A stretch of 64,000 nucleotides of DNA from Nitzschia sp. pyKryTriq1. Its lineage: Eukaryota > Bacillariophyta > Bacillariophyceae > Bacillariales > Bacillariaceae. Every line of letters starts with the position of its first letter. Position 1 is the first letter of the stretch. Location of the stretch: contig OY101126.1 of NCBI GenBank assembly GCA_956465555.1, positions 910,501-974,500 of the forward strand. Direction: 5' to 3'. The notes beneath the pieces are model-generated. The model did no database searches and had not been told where the DNA came from. It was given only the letters and a program-made list of their open reading frames with translations. Both the position numbers and the translations under genes were made by a program. Shown here piece by piece: positions 39,293 to 50,440 of this stretch.

Positions 39293-42203
39293 ATGTTGAG
39301 GATCAAATTGCTCATTGATCGGGAGACTTTCCTGCCCCTTCTCGTGCTTTGGTATCTCGTCATCGTGAGATCGGAATGCACCAGGCCCACTCGTGCCGAT
39401 ACTAGCGGCTCGGCGCTGATTCTTCTGGACGTAGACAATACACTCTACTCGGAGGCTGATGCTAAGATTGAAGCTCAAATAGTCCAAAATACACACAAGT
39501 TCTGTCATGATGAATTAGGCCTCTCTGCTAGTGAAGCAGATAGGTTATTTCACGAGTATGGCTCGACTGTGGAGGGGCTTCGGCGGACGCTGTGGCAAGA
39601 GTATGATGAGGACCGGCTCCGAGGATCGCTTCGCGAATTTTATGAAAAAGTATACCAGGACATTGACATGTCTCGGTTGATGTTAGCACCGGGTAAATCT
39701 CCCGGGGGTAGTACAGGATATTTTCATGCCCAGCAGCAAGAACGACGATTGGTCTGCCAGCTTTTAAAGGCTTGCGCCAATCCAATTTCGATTGCTTCCA
39801 ACTCGCCCAGCTGGCATGTTCAAAACGTGCTTCAGTGCATGGGTCTCGATCGATTGGATGTCGTGGAAGTCTTGACGCCCGATCGCCTGCTGGACTTCCC
39901 AACAAAGCATGAACCGGTCGCATTTTTCAAGGGAAGCTCTGCTGCGAACCAAAAGAAAAATGACAAGATTCTTTTCTTGGACGACTCCCTAAAGAACTTG
40001 GACCGAGTGAGAGCCGTTCTGGAAAACGTCAAGCCTGTTCATGTGGAAGCTACATCCAATACTTTGGGCAATATCCTGTTACGTCACTTGGGGCTGGTGA
40101 ACGAGGAATATGTTTTTGATGCCGTCAAATATCTGGAGTCGAAAAACATCGTGGATAGCCAAGCTATCCACCCCGAAATATGGAATCGAGTAATTTCTCA
40201 TTTGCGAAATGTTATTCAAAAAGAAGGATCCGTTGATATTGTTGATGTGGGAGCAGGTAGATTGAACATGCTATCTCTTTTGCTACTTGGCGAGTCCTCT
40301 CGAGGATTGAATGCGTTGTTTGGTCACCCCAAGAACGATTTGTCCATATTTTACACCGCTTACGAATCGAATCCGCAACTTCTTGCTGCGTGTCAGGAAC
40401 AGTTGAAATCGTTGGGATTTCACTTGTCAGAGAGTGTCTCTGAGAAAGAATATATATATTCCAAAGACAATTGGACGGTTCGATTGATTTTGAGAAACTT
40501 TGATGAAGCAAAATCCGGAAAACCTTCGCCTGACTTGATCGTTGGTTGTTGCTTTGCTGATCTCATGGACCCAGATCTCCTAGTGCCATCGCTCCTCCGC
40601 TCATTCAATATCTTGGAGGATAGGATGCCGTCCAAGGAGACTCTCCTCTATTTTCCGATTACATTTGCTGGTTCAACTCAGTTTCTTCCACCACGACCGT
40701 TCGAACCAGTGACTGAATATTCCTCGCGAGCTGTCCCCGCGGATACCACGGTGTTCCAGATCTATTCCAAGGCACTGACTGAAAATATGGGCCATAATCT
40801 GGATCCTTTCTTGCTGCAGCAAGTCATGGAAGGCTATGGGGCCACCTTGCTCGCCAAAGGAGCGTCTGATTGGAAGATTGAGCATTCAGTCGTTCCATAT
40901 CTGTTTGAAACAATGCTCTACTTTTTTGGTACGACGGCGGGGCCGCCCTTGCTAGAAGCGGGCACGGATGCCTCAGGATGGATCCAACGCGCACGACGGG
41001 ATCGGCCCAAGATTCAGGTTTCCAATGTGGACCTATTATTTAAAATCGGAGGAAGGCATCGAGCCAATTCAGATACATGCCACCCCGTCAACGATTCATC
41101 GCTTAAAACGCTGCAAGAAATTCAATTTACGGCACCCGAATCGGTGACAACTATTCAAAAAGACATCCCGGAGCTTGGCCCGGACGAAGTCTTGAGTAAG
41201 TACAACCTTTGTGGATGTCAGTGGCTGGCTTTGAAACCTTCAGTCGTCTCACGTCCCTGTCTCGTCAGTCGAATCTTCTGCCTCTCTCATCAGCTCTGGC
41301 ACGGAACTCAAAGTTTTCAAGGGGCTATTTGAAGATGCAGCGTTGGATGTCAACATCAAGGGTATGGAAAATGAACGCATGGCATATCCAATCGCCTACG
41401 GCTATTGCTTGGTGGGCCGAATAGTCAAATGTGGACTCAATGTGCCGGAAGAAACGTATCTAGGGAAACTAGCCTTTACATTTGCAGCCCATGCGACTCA
41501 TGTGGTGACTTCTGTGGAAGCGTTACAATTGATCCCTCCTGGGATGTCGGCAGAGGATGCAATTTTCATGCCCTCCGTAGAAACAGCCCTTTCGCTGGTA
41601 CATGACGCTCATGTGCGAGTAGGGGAAAATGTTGCCGTCTATGGTCAGGGGTTGATTGGGTTGTTGGTGACTGCGATTTTGCGTCGACATAATTTCCACC
41701 CGTCCGTACTTACGGGAAAATATGGAACCCTCACTACTTTTGATACAATACCCGATCGGCTAGCTGCTTCCGCGCAAATGGGAGCTACTCAAGCTTTACT
41801 GCCGGGAGGACTCTCCGGACCCTTTGATGTCACCATTGAAGTGAGCGGGAATGCACGAGCTCTTCAGTCTGCGATTGATTCCACCGCCGATGGAGGGCGG
41901 ATTATTGTCGGCTCCTGGTACGGAAATACTGACGTCTCGTTGAAACTGGGAATGGACTTTCACCGAAGTCACAAGACTTTGCAAACATCACAGGTCAGCG
42001 AGCTTCCGGCTTCTTTGCTTGGTTTATGGGACAAAAAGCGACGATTCGGCCTAGCGTGGGAGCTCGTGAGAGAACTTCGGCCATCTCGACTCTTAACAAA
42101 GACGACGGGTTTGGCAAAGGCAATGGAAGCCTACCAATCTCTGGCCCAAGGCACCGAAATCGCAGTTGCCTTTGACTACAAGAGTTCCGGGAAGTACCAA
42201 TAG
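39293..42203 (+). CDS. Three-module fusion: HAD phosphatase, methyltransferase-like, medium-chain dehydrogenase (two exons)
   Basis: Spliced as join(39293..41195, 41269..42203): donor TTGA|GTAAGT, acceptor CGTCAG|TC, a 73-nt intron; 945 residues. Module 1 (about 40-270) is a HAD hydrolase of the pyrimidine 5'-nucleotidase (SDT1/PhoN-like) type with LLDVDNTLY (Asp46, Asp48) and LFLDDSLKNL. Module 2 (about 290-600) looks like a class I SAM-dependent methyltransferase (VDIVDVGAGRLN near 314). Module 3 (about 635-945) is a medium-chain dehydrogenase/reductase with SSGTELKVF at its start, the NAD(P) motif VAVYGQGLIGLLV near 758 and EVSGNARALQ; catalytic-zinc and structural-zinc Cys motifs are not seen. 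A hydrophobic segment (FLPLLVLWYLVIV) near the N-terminus suggests a signal or anchor. The pathway is unknown; fusion implies consecutive steps on one substrate. Confidence 0.8.
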
Positions 42204-42486
42204 TACAGTAGGTCCTACCGCGAGAGCCAAGCTTGTGATAAAGGTTGCAAAGTGCAAAGCCTTCTTGGCAGTGATGGCCCCAATAGAAATGTGAGCCGCT
42301 AATTCAGCTAGCGAAGAGTTGCATTGATGATGATGATTCTTCTACATCATACCGTTACTGTACCGGTACTGGTACTGTACAATGTCCCGGTACGCCGTGC
42401 TTGTACCTGCTGGTATAGTACTAGTCTACCGGCGGTGGTACTGTAGATGTACTGTATGGCATTTCAAGAAATGGATATGCCCTCAA

Positions 42487-42494
42487 TGACGTCA
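42487..42494. promoter_or_regulatory. CRE palindrome TGACGTCA
   Basis: Perfect palindrome in the intergenic region 284 bases after the fusion gene. Function inferred from motif only. Confidence 0.25.
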
Positions 42495-42869
42495 TTTACA
42501 TAGGGAGATCTGAGTCGTTCAAGAGGCTTAGTTGTTAGTCTTGGGCTTCTTTCTGCACGCACGTAAGACGAGGCCCAATAGACTACTGGTACTACATACC
42601 GGTAATACCGGGTGGTTCTACCCGCGCGAGTCTTTCTTGAATATCGTGGATTCTTACCAGACTCAACCTCTCTCACGCCTTGTTCTCCGCATCTACACGT
42701 GGAAGCCTCTCACTCTCTGAGTAGTCGTTCAAGTACAAAGTCCATAGGTACACGTACTTGGCATATAACAGAGCGCTAGAACCCCGTGCGACCGATCGGA
42801 TTCGTTCGATTCGCTCGAATCCGATGGTGCGCGGGGAGTGCTCGCCTTGCCCAGGGTGGGTGGGCCGGG

Positions 42870-43022
42870 AAAGCTTTACTCTACTTCTAATCTGTCGATT
42901 GAGAGGCGTGTTGATGCGATCAATTGCAGAATTGTGAGCCAGGACTGAGCGACCGATCTCGATCGCTTCTCGATCTTGTTCGGTTCTCATCGTCCTTCAC
43001 TCTTCAGTCGGCAGGTCCTTCA
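42870..43022. repeat. 153-bp direct repeat, copy A
   Basis: Starts AAAGCTTTACTCTACTTC and ends GGCAGGTCCTTCA; repeated at 43256-43408 with one mismatch. Confidence 0.9.
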
Positions 43023-43255
43023 TCGTTCCTTTGGGCGATTGCTGACCCTTGAAGGGTGGCAAGAGTGTTGGTGATTCGGTGCGGGGTGTCATTGCCGTCC
43101 GTCGTCGCGTGAGAAGATTCTCGTCGATTGCGCGACCGTCGGTGGAATATCTCCCGCAGTTGTTGGAATTGATCGAATCTTTTTCGATACGATATGAATT
43201 TGCGAGTTTTACTTACAGTTGATGATGTTTGAAAACTTGAGAGTTGAAACGAAGT

Positions 43256-43408
43256 AAAGCTTTACTCTACTTCTAATCTGTCGATTGAGAGGCGTGTTGA
43301 TGCGAACAATTGCAGAATTGTGAGCCAGGACTGAGCGACCGATCTCGATCGCTTCTCGATCTTGTTCGGTTCTCATCGTCCTTCACTCTTCAGTCGGCAG
43401 GTCCTTCA
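43256..43408. repeat. 153-bp direct repeat, copy B
   Basis: Matches 42870-43022 with a single substitution (GATGCGAACAATTG here, GATGCGATCAATTG in copy A). It lies 437 bases before the FYVE-ankyrin start and may be part of its 5' leader or promoter. Confidence 0.9.
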
Positions 43409-43845
43409 ATCACACTCAAACTTCCTTCCTCTTCTTCTCGTCCAATCAGAAATAGTCTCTACGTCACCGTTGCTCTGTCTGTTCAGGCGGGCGCCTTCCA
43501 GACGAAACTCCTTCTGTCTCCGTCTGTCTGGCTGTCGAGCCAGCAGAGAGGCTCTCTGGTAGCACTAACCATACCTGTCAACAAACAAACCACCACCACC
43601 GAGACCGGAATCTGCCGCCGCCCCATTTCTTGTCACAGGTACCCACCGAGGTTAAATACTTCCATGTTACCACCCTCTCGGTGTCTCGATGCTCAACTCC
43701 ACTTGGGTCACAAGTCTATCTTGAATTTTGGGTTTCGTACAGCAACTGCGGAGAGAAGAGCAGAACAGGCATACCGGTAGGCACATTCCAAGTACGACAA
43801 GGACAAGCAGCCTTATATTTCCATCTGAATTGATTTCTCCTGGCC

Positions 43846-45930
43846 ATGCCGAGTCGGACAATCCGAGACGACAAAATGGCAGTTACCGGAAAATCAGGAT
43901 CGTCGGCGTCGGCGAGTACTCGTATTGGAACCAAGTCGACAGTCAGCGGCGCATCCCCACAATCAAAGAAATCGAAGGTCGATGATTCTTCCAAGAAGAA
44001 AAACAAGAATGATGCGGAGGGTCCCCCAAAGCCTGTCAACAAGCCCCCTCGACACTCGGCTGACGCAACAAACAACCCCCCAGTAACGTCTACCACTTCT
44101 CCCGGTAAAAAGTCGAAGAAAGTGGTCGTGGCTCGAACTCAAAGCGGTTCAGCTGCTACCGAAAAAAAACCCAAAAGTCCGATGAAACGAGCCAAAAGTT
44201 CATCAGATTCGGGGCAAAATTTAAGCACAAATATTGAACCCGAGAAGCGTAAGCCCATGAATGATCCGGGTGACCTGAAGCCTCCGGCTAGGACAGCAAG
44301 GTCAGCAGTCCAGGAAAATGTGGCTCCTGGTGGTGATCAGAAAACATCCATTGCTTCCTCCAAAGTAGCTAGCCGGGCGGCGATACCAGCATCACCATCC
44401 AAAGCTCGCGCATCCGTCCCAGAAGATCTGAAAACGCAGAAGGATCATCATGATGATAGTGGGAAGAAGAAAACGTCTGGGGATACAGCGAAATCTTCCA
44501 ATAAGAATAATACTGCTCCTGCTGAACCTGGTGCATATTTGGTGCAAGGGTCCAACGTCGAACGGACCCAGACGGGCGTCCTATCTCCCCAAAATGCTTC
44601 TAGCCCTCCTGTGAGTCCCTCAAAAAGAACCAAAGTGCAGACTAGCTCAGCACCCAACTCGAAGGCAACCGAAGAAGCACCATCTCGCGCTCGAAAACCT
44701 CTCGTGGTAGCCGCAGAGTTATCAACCGATCTGGAAGCCAACATCGAAGATGAAGTACGACGACGTATTCTGTCTGAAACCGCCACGGCGCAGGTTGTTT
44801 CGGTCGCTCACGGCATTCCCATGTTGGACCCAAAGGAGGAAGCTCGACGATTGGCAGATCTTCGAGAATTGCACAAGCCGCGAGGCGTCAAAGAAAAAAT
44901 ATTTGGAGACTCCCGTAATGCAAATGTTGACATTGCTACATCGCCAGAATCGATCCGAAAGAGAAATTATCTAAAATGGATAGTCAAACGACATCAAGCG
45001 AGCAATTTGTGGGTAGCAACCGTTCAGACCAAACAAAAGGCTGTCGAGCAGCATGATGTCATTGAAGTCGAACGTACGAGCGTGAATTTTTCTGCGACGA
45101 CACAGCAAGAAGCCTTTGAAACAGGTCTAGCCAATGCAGTCCCAATGATGCAACCAATGGAAGAATTTCCCATTTGCTACGTATGCAAAGCAAAGTTTGC
45201 TCTCTTACGAAGACCGCAACATTGTAAGAACTGTGGAGTTTGTGTCTGTAGCAGTTGTACCACACAATGGCCTGGTAAGATGTTTCCAGAAACCTACGGC
45301 GCCAAGACGCTCAATAATGTTTGTACGGCCTGTGATTGGTTGGCCAGCTCTTTCCGTGACGCTCTTGTGGATGGAAATTTTAAGACGGCGTTACACTTGC
45401 ATGCTACAGGGAACGTGAATATTCGCACTCCCTTTTGTCTCGACAAGAAAGCAGAGATCATGTAGGTTCTTAGACCATCGGCTGGTGTTGGCTGTTGAAA
45501 CAACGTTACTAACAAGCTACTTTTCTTTATCTTATCGTCGCAAAGGCATCCAATCCATTTGGCGGTTCTTGGGGGTAACGTGAGAATAGTTCGTTGGTTG
45601 ATACGAGAACGATTTTGTTCTGTGAAAGTTCCAGGAAAGCCGACTCGCGGGAAGAAGCAGGACACCGAAGTCCCTCTTCTTACGAGCAAAGGACGATCAC
45701 CACTGTCCATTGCCATGTTGCATCAGAAGTTGGATGTTGTGAGGTTTCTTGTGGTAGAAGGGGGGGCAAGCTTGTTCGACGAGAAAGAGCTTGGGCTGGG
45801 TTTGGCCTTGGCCAATTTCACGACCGTACTGAAAATGTTACCAGATAATTTCTTTGATGGAAAACTTGTGCAGCCGACATCCGTTCCTTCTTCGGTTGGC
45901 CGAAGTTCCTTGGGTACGGACTCATCCTAG
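43846..45930 (+). CDS. FYVE-like zinc finger and ankyrin-repeat protein with long disordered N-terminus (two exons)
   Basis: Spliced as join(43846..45461, 45546..45930): donor AT|GTAGGT, acceptor CAAAG|G, giving Met-His-Pro-Ile-His and joining two halves of an ankyrin helix pair; 666 residues. Residues 1-290 are Lys/Ser/Pro-rich and basic, with SPSK-type motifs, probably disordered. A FYVE/FYVE-related finger follows (about 442-500): CYVC, QHCKNC, CVCSSC, VCTAC supply eight Cys ligands, but the basic (R/K)(R/K)HHCR patch is only partly kept (RRPQHCKNC), so PI3P binding is uncertain. Ankyrin repeats (about 505-620) include HPIHLAVLGGNVRIVRWLI and SPLSIAMLHQKLDVVRFLV. Such FYVE-ankyrin proteins usually act on endosomes. 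Confidence 0.83.
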
Positions 45931-46425
45931 CTAGTAGTATCGCCTTCCGAGGACCAACATGGAAGCCATTTTATCTTCAAAGAAACAAACACCGCACTTA
46001 TTGCAATTGGTGCGGTCTGGTGAATTGTAATCCTAGTACTATGAGTTAATAGTAGGATTTGAATAAAAAGTCAAGTCGTGAACTACTAGTCGAGCACTAC
46101 CAGCATGGCTCCTCCGCGAGAGGACTACGAGTAGTAGCAGGCAGAGCCTGTAGTTCTAGTAGTGTTCGATATAGTCCGAAGGTGGCGAAGAGGAGGACTA
46201 GTACCATGGTGCTGGTAAAGCTATTCAATCTACTGGGGATAGACCTACCTACTAGGAGGAGGATCAGGAGGAGCAGTCGCAAAGCAAAAGCGAGGGTCTT
46301 AAAGTTGCTGATATAGTAGCCTACTTCGTTCGAATGTACCAACTAACTAACTCACTGATTACAATAGATCCTTAAGAACCTGTCTCTACTAGTAGTAGTA
46401 GTAGAGCAGGTTCTTTTACGGGGAT
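45931..46425. other. Intergenic region before the first TTAA element
   Basis: No gene recognised. It ends in a near-perfect inverted repeat (46374-46415). Confidence 0.5.
46374..46415. repeat. Inverted repeat able to form a hairpin
   Basis: AAGAACCTGTCTCTACT pairs with AGTAGAGCAGGTTCTT around a 9-base AGTAGTAGT loop, with one bulged base. It lies directly before the TTAA element and could act as a terminator hairpin. Confidence 0.7.
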
Positions 46426-46990
46426 TTAAGGCGTCGTACCAAAAATTCGTGCGGGGAGCTCGATTTTTTTATTCGGAGTAGTCAGCCGTGTACGACCCGG
46501 TACTCGTCCTACACGACTCGATCGCCATTTCAATAGGAAACTGGCCAACTTTGGCGAGCTACTTAGATGACCTTCCGAGTCTCATTTCATAGAAAGTCAG
46601 ATAGTCGACTTTTTTGTTATAGTGTCACGCCACTAAGAATCATAGTGAAGGTATGGTTTCCGCATCCTCAACGGAAACTACATAGCTAACTCTGAAAAAT
46701 TGATAGATTTCTAGCTCTTTTCAGAGTTAGCATTCTACAGCAACCCCTATGTGCGGAAACTCTACTGTCCCATCGAAGTTAGTGTCCGAACGTTACTCCG
46801 AAGAGGTTTCCTATGTGAAAGTTTGGCGAAAAAGCTTCAATCATCGTCCTCCAGTGCCATTCTATCAAATCTTGCCATCTCCTTGAAATGGCGATCGAGT
46901 CGTGTAGGACGAGTACCGGGTCGTACACGGATGACTACTCCGAATAAAAAAATCGAGCTCCCCGCACGTATTTTTAGTACGAGGCCTTAA
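46426..46990. mobile_element. Non-autonomous TTAA element (piggyBac-like MITE), 104-bp terminal inverted repeats
   Basis: TTAA at 46426-46429 and again at 46987-46990 bracket 557 bases whose first and last 104 bases (46430-46533 and 46883-46986) are inverted copies with a handful of mismatches. The left end reads GGCGTCGTACCAAAAATTCG and the right end, inverted, GGCCTCGTACTAAAAATACG. Inside, CTAACTCTGAAAA (46686) and TTTTCAGAGTTAG (46718) make a further hairpin. TTAA duplications are the mark of piggyBac-type transposases. No open frame of note lies inside, so it would depend on a transposase elsewhere. Confidence 0.82.
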
Positions 46991-47593
46991 CACGGAGAAA
47001 TGAAGGTGGCTTGCTTTCTGCCACGAAGGGAATTTTTTTTCACGAGCCATCGCGGGGCGTTGCACATCCCTCCTATTTATTGGTCCCTGCTAGCCACGAC
47101 CACTCGATGACGTCGTCCCCCCGTAATGACTCCGGTGCGTGTGAGACACGCGACGAACGACTGGCCCCCGTCCGTTGCAAAGACTCAACAGAAACTTCAA
47201 GTCTATGTACTGCCTAGACGTGCATAGGGCAAGAGATAATTTTTTGGTCAACATCGAAGCCGAATCGCTGTTTCCCGCATGTAGAGCTCGTGCCTCACTG
47301 TTTTTCTTTCTTTCTCCCTACTAGCCCACCCCTTCATCCTAAAGAGGACACAAGCAAGCTACATAATCTAGGGGCCTGGCCACCGTCTTGGTTTCCGCCT
47401 CGCCCGTTGGACTTGCAATATCTATTCGGTCAATGGGTTTACGTATGGTTGATTATTGAGATGGCTTTCGTCATTGGAGACCAGTTGTCTCAAGACCAAC
47501 ACTGCGCACGGAAGAAAGTCAACGGTGCAGGGGCAGGTCGTGCTCACCGCTGTTGCACTACTAGAAAAGGGAGTATTATAGTGTTTTCAACTG

Positions 47594-47601
47594 TGACGTC
47601 A
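47594..47601. promoter_or_regulatory. CRE palindrome TGACGTCA
   Basis: Perfect palindrome in the long upstream region of the WRKY19-like gene. Function inferred from motif only. Confidence 0.25.
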
Positions 47602-48228
47602 CTTGGGGCAATTACGAGCTTTTTCTAGGCCTCTAGATGTAGACGAGATAGCTAGAGCAGTAACAGGCCGCATTCGCGCCATAAATCACAAGTTCATTCG
47701 GGCACACAGCTTCTTATAGTCCCACTAGTCATGTAGTACTTACCACTCTAGACTCTCTACTACTAGACCTGCCTACTCTCTGTTCAGCCCCAAGCAGAGA
47801 CACAGTGTCCGTGCGACAAACGGCGAAACGGACAGACCAAAAATAATTCTCTGCGCGCCGGGGTGTCCCCGGTAGGAAGTGGCAGCCATACATACTGTAC
47901 CTGGTACAGTACCGGTAGTCGTCGTCGTCGAAAAAAAGGCGAGCCGTGCGTGCGGCACATCTTCTCTGTTCATCCATACTTCTTGCAGGACAAGAAATAA
48001 TTGCAAAAAGGGCGGAGTCTCACATCGCGCAGCCCGACAGCGTGTCGTTAAGTATCGATAGTTCAGCCTTCTGGCTAGCGCAGTCGGAGTCGGAATTTCC
48101 GTTTCGCGCCCCTTTCTGGCTACACCACCGTACCGTACCGGTACCTGGTACCGGTACGCAGTGCCCGTGTTTCTATGTGCTGTCTTCATCGATCGCTCTA
48201 TCTTGCTTCGGATCGGAGAACCATACAG

Positions 48229-48236
48229 TATAAATA
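48229..48236 (+). promoter_or_regulatory. Possible TATA box of the WRKY19-like gene
   Basis: TATAAATA, 223 bases before the ATG; the distance allows a 5' leader of about 190 bases. No other core element is clear. Confidence 0.3.
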
Positions 48237-48458
48237 TTTTGTACGTTCTACTCGTGTGAAAATGGTGGTGGTGGTGGTCAGGCGGAATATGGCACTTTCA
48301 TCTGCGCTTTCCTCTCTCTTTTTATTTCGGAGTTGTCAATGGACTAAAAAATACAGTCAGTTCTACCGGTACGGCTCGTTGCCAAAAAAATAACAACAAC
48401 ACAAGCAGAGCCCAAAGTGCAAACTTACATTGATTACCGTGGAACGAAACTCTACAAA

Positions 48459-49433
48459 ATGGCATACTTTTGCCCCATTGTCGATCAAACTCCCTCCTCC
48501 TGGCTCGCAAGCACCATGGTTGCAGATCACGTGTTAGGAGGAAATCGCAGTAGCTACGGGGGAAGAAATTCCGAAGCTCCCATCAACACGGAACAAGATC
48601 CGTCAAGACACACTTATTCTGTGTCTTCAGTGTCGTCCATGCCCTTTGTCTTTCCAAATAATGCAGGAAGTCACATTTTTCCTCCTCGTTATTATCCACA
48701 TCTTCAGAGCCCAGCCATGATGCCACCTCTGTCCAATACTCGTGTGCATGCGAAAACGCCATCTAGCACCAAGGATCTTCCCCACAAGGTCTCTCAAAGC
48801 ACCAAACATAGGCTGCCAGTGAAACAAGCGCTCTTTGACTCTGCCAGCCTCACGGCTGCTTCCTCGTTGAGAACTTTGGCCAAGTTGCCTGGTGCATCAA
48901 ACGCAGGATCAACGGATTCATCTGAGGTTCAACAGAACGACAGCCTGATCAAGAAGCGCCAAGCTCGAAAATGCAAGGTCGAGCACTGCATCAACACTGT
49001 CGTTCAAGGTGGCCTCTGTATCTCCCATGGTGCTAAGCGAAAGCTCTGTGGACGGCCAGGGTGTGACAAGAAAGTGAAAAAGGCTGGCATGTGCAGCGCC
49101 CATGGCCCCGCTCGAAAGAAGTGCGAACACGAAAACTGTGCCAACATTGCGGTCCAGGGGGGTCTCTGTATCTCTCACGGTGCAAAGAAGCGTATGTGCA
49201 GTATCGCTGGATGCAACAGGAAGGCCCGGGCTGTCTTCAGCCAAATGTGCAAGCGACACCACGATGAAGGACGCCAACAAGGAACATCGCCGTACAGTCA
49301 TGACCAGTATACCACCAAGAATGTTACTTTGATTTCGCCGGGCTCGTCGCTCTCATCGCTCGGTGGCATGGATGCTGGTATTTCCATGGATCAACTACAG
49401 TGCTATCCTACAGGAAACGTGGCAGCTCGATAA
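48459..49433 (+). CDS. WRKY19-like Cys/His-cluster protein
   Basis: A 324-residue protein. The start is at MAYFCPIVDQTP; another ATG lies 19 codons on. The first 165 residues are Ser/Pro/His-rich without a domain. Residues 172-275 hold four or five repeats of a small Cys/His unit of the form C-x4-C-x(4-8)-G-x-C-x2-H-G: CKVEHC...GGLCISHGAKRKL, CGRPGC...AGMCSAHGPARKK, CEHENC...GGLCISHGAKKRM and CSIAGC...MCKRHH. This repeat is annotated as WRKY19-like zinc finger in oomycetes, diatoms and plants, and probably binds DNA or RNA. It is common in stramenopile genomes. No intron is visible. Confidence 0.8.
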   Translation: MAYFCPIVDQTPSSWLASTMVADHVLGGNRSSYGGRNSEAPINTEQDPSRHTYSVSSVSSMPFVFPNNAGSHIFPPRYYPHLQSPAMMPPLSNTRVHAKTPSSTKDLPHKVSQSTKHRLPVKQALFDSASLTAASSLRTLAKLPGASNAGSTDSSEVQQNDSLIKKRQARKCKVEHCINTVVQGGLCISHGAKRKLCGRPGCDKKVKKAGMCSAHGPARKKCEHENCANIAVQGGLCISHGAKKRMCSIAGCNRKARAVFSQMCKRHHDEGRQQGTSPYSHDQYTTKNVTLISPGSSLSSLGGMDAGISMDQLQCYPTGNVAAR

Positions 49434-50017
49434 CATATTTCTGATAACTGGGGCCATCTTACATACGAATATTCATCTTGAAACCAAACATAGACTATAG
49501 AAACTTTTGATACACATTCTTCTTCTCTCTAGAGTAGAGCCACAACCGATTATCATTATTTACGCTCTAGCTATGACGCCGTTGCCGTTGCCTCTCCCTA
49601 GCGCAAAAGCAACGCATTGCTGCCGCCATGCAAATCGAAGAAACAAAACGTTCAAGAGAAGGACGACGAGGAGACCTTTACATTTCTTCTGCGAGGGGGT
49701 AGTGGGAGTATATTAGTATATCTATTACTACCTGTACGAAGAATTCGGAATATTAGCTCTGCTACTACTACTAGAGAGAGAATACGAGTACTTGCAGAGA
49801 GATGGAGTGGAGATCGTGCCAGGTTACTCCTCCTCCTTTCTTTAGAGCAGTAACGAGGACTGAGGAGTCTCCTTGAGTGAGTCGTCTGCTGTTTTCGACC
49901 CATTCTCTATCTTCCGATGAGGCATACGGTGCCGGTACGGTACCAGGGCGGCGGAGACAAGAAAGTTGCAACCATCTTGCCGGCCGGCGATCGAAAGACT
50001 ACAGTATTACTTATTAC
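49434..50017. other. Intergenic region before the second TTAA element
   Basis: Nothing recognised apart from CTACTACTAG tracts near 49760 and TACGGTACC words near 49940. Confidence 0.5.
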
Positions 50018-50257
50018 TTAACGCCAATCGGATCGCCCGCCTTCGAGGCCCCTATAGGGGCCTCGAAGGGGTTTTTTCGAGGCCCCCCGAGGCCCCTATA
50101 GGGGCCTCGAAGTCTTAAAACACGGCCCTTCGAGGCCCCTACTTTCTTATCTCTGCTTAAAACAAATAGAGATAAGAGCAGATAAGAGCCTCCCTCCGAC
50201 ATTTGCAATTTTTATTTCTTCCTCGCATCATTATCATTGTTCATCACCATCAACATC

Positions 50258-50440
50258 ATGTCGAACACCATGGACGCCAAGACAAAGGCCAAAAACGAAT
50301 ACTACAACTACGGTCTCGACTATGCCGGCGAGGCTGCTCCCGATCCAATGGATCAGATTATGGGGAAAGCTTTGGTGATCACCAATGCGTACAACCAGCT
50401 GGGGGGGAGATTGGAGAACGATACCCAATCGATTCTGTAG
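50258..50440 (+). pseudogene. Possible captured 5' fragment of a host gene inside the TTAA element
   Basis: From the ATG at 50258 the frame reads MSNTMDAKTKAKNEYYNYG and goes on with LDYAGEAAPDPMDQIMGKA for about 48 codons with strongly C-ending, gene-like codons (TAC TAC AAC TAC, GCC GGC GAG), then hits a G-run at 50399-50407 and degenerates to a stop at 50440. The preceding CATCACCATCAACATC resembles a host 5' leader. I do not recognise the protein. It overlaps the end of the minus-strand frame. Confidence 0.35.

Larger units (their letters stand above)
42204..43845. other. Intergenic region with a duplicated block upstream of the FYVE-ankyrin gene
   Basis: Contains TACCGG words (42359-42440), a TGACGTCA palindrome and the 153-bp direct repeat listed separately. 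Short open frames inside have no domain. Confidence 0.5.
46991..48458. other. Intergenic region upstream of the WRKY19-like gene
   Basis: No gene recognised in either strand. It holds a TGACGTCA at 47594, GGTACC/TACCGG stacks at 47893-47920 and 48130-48158, and a TATA-like box at 48229. Confidence 0.5.
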
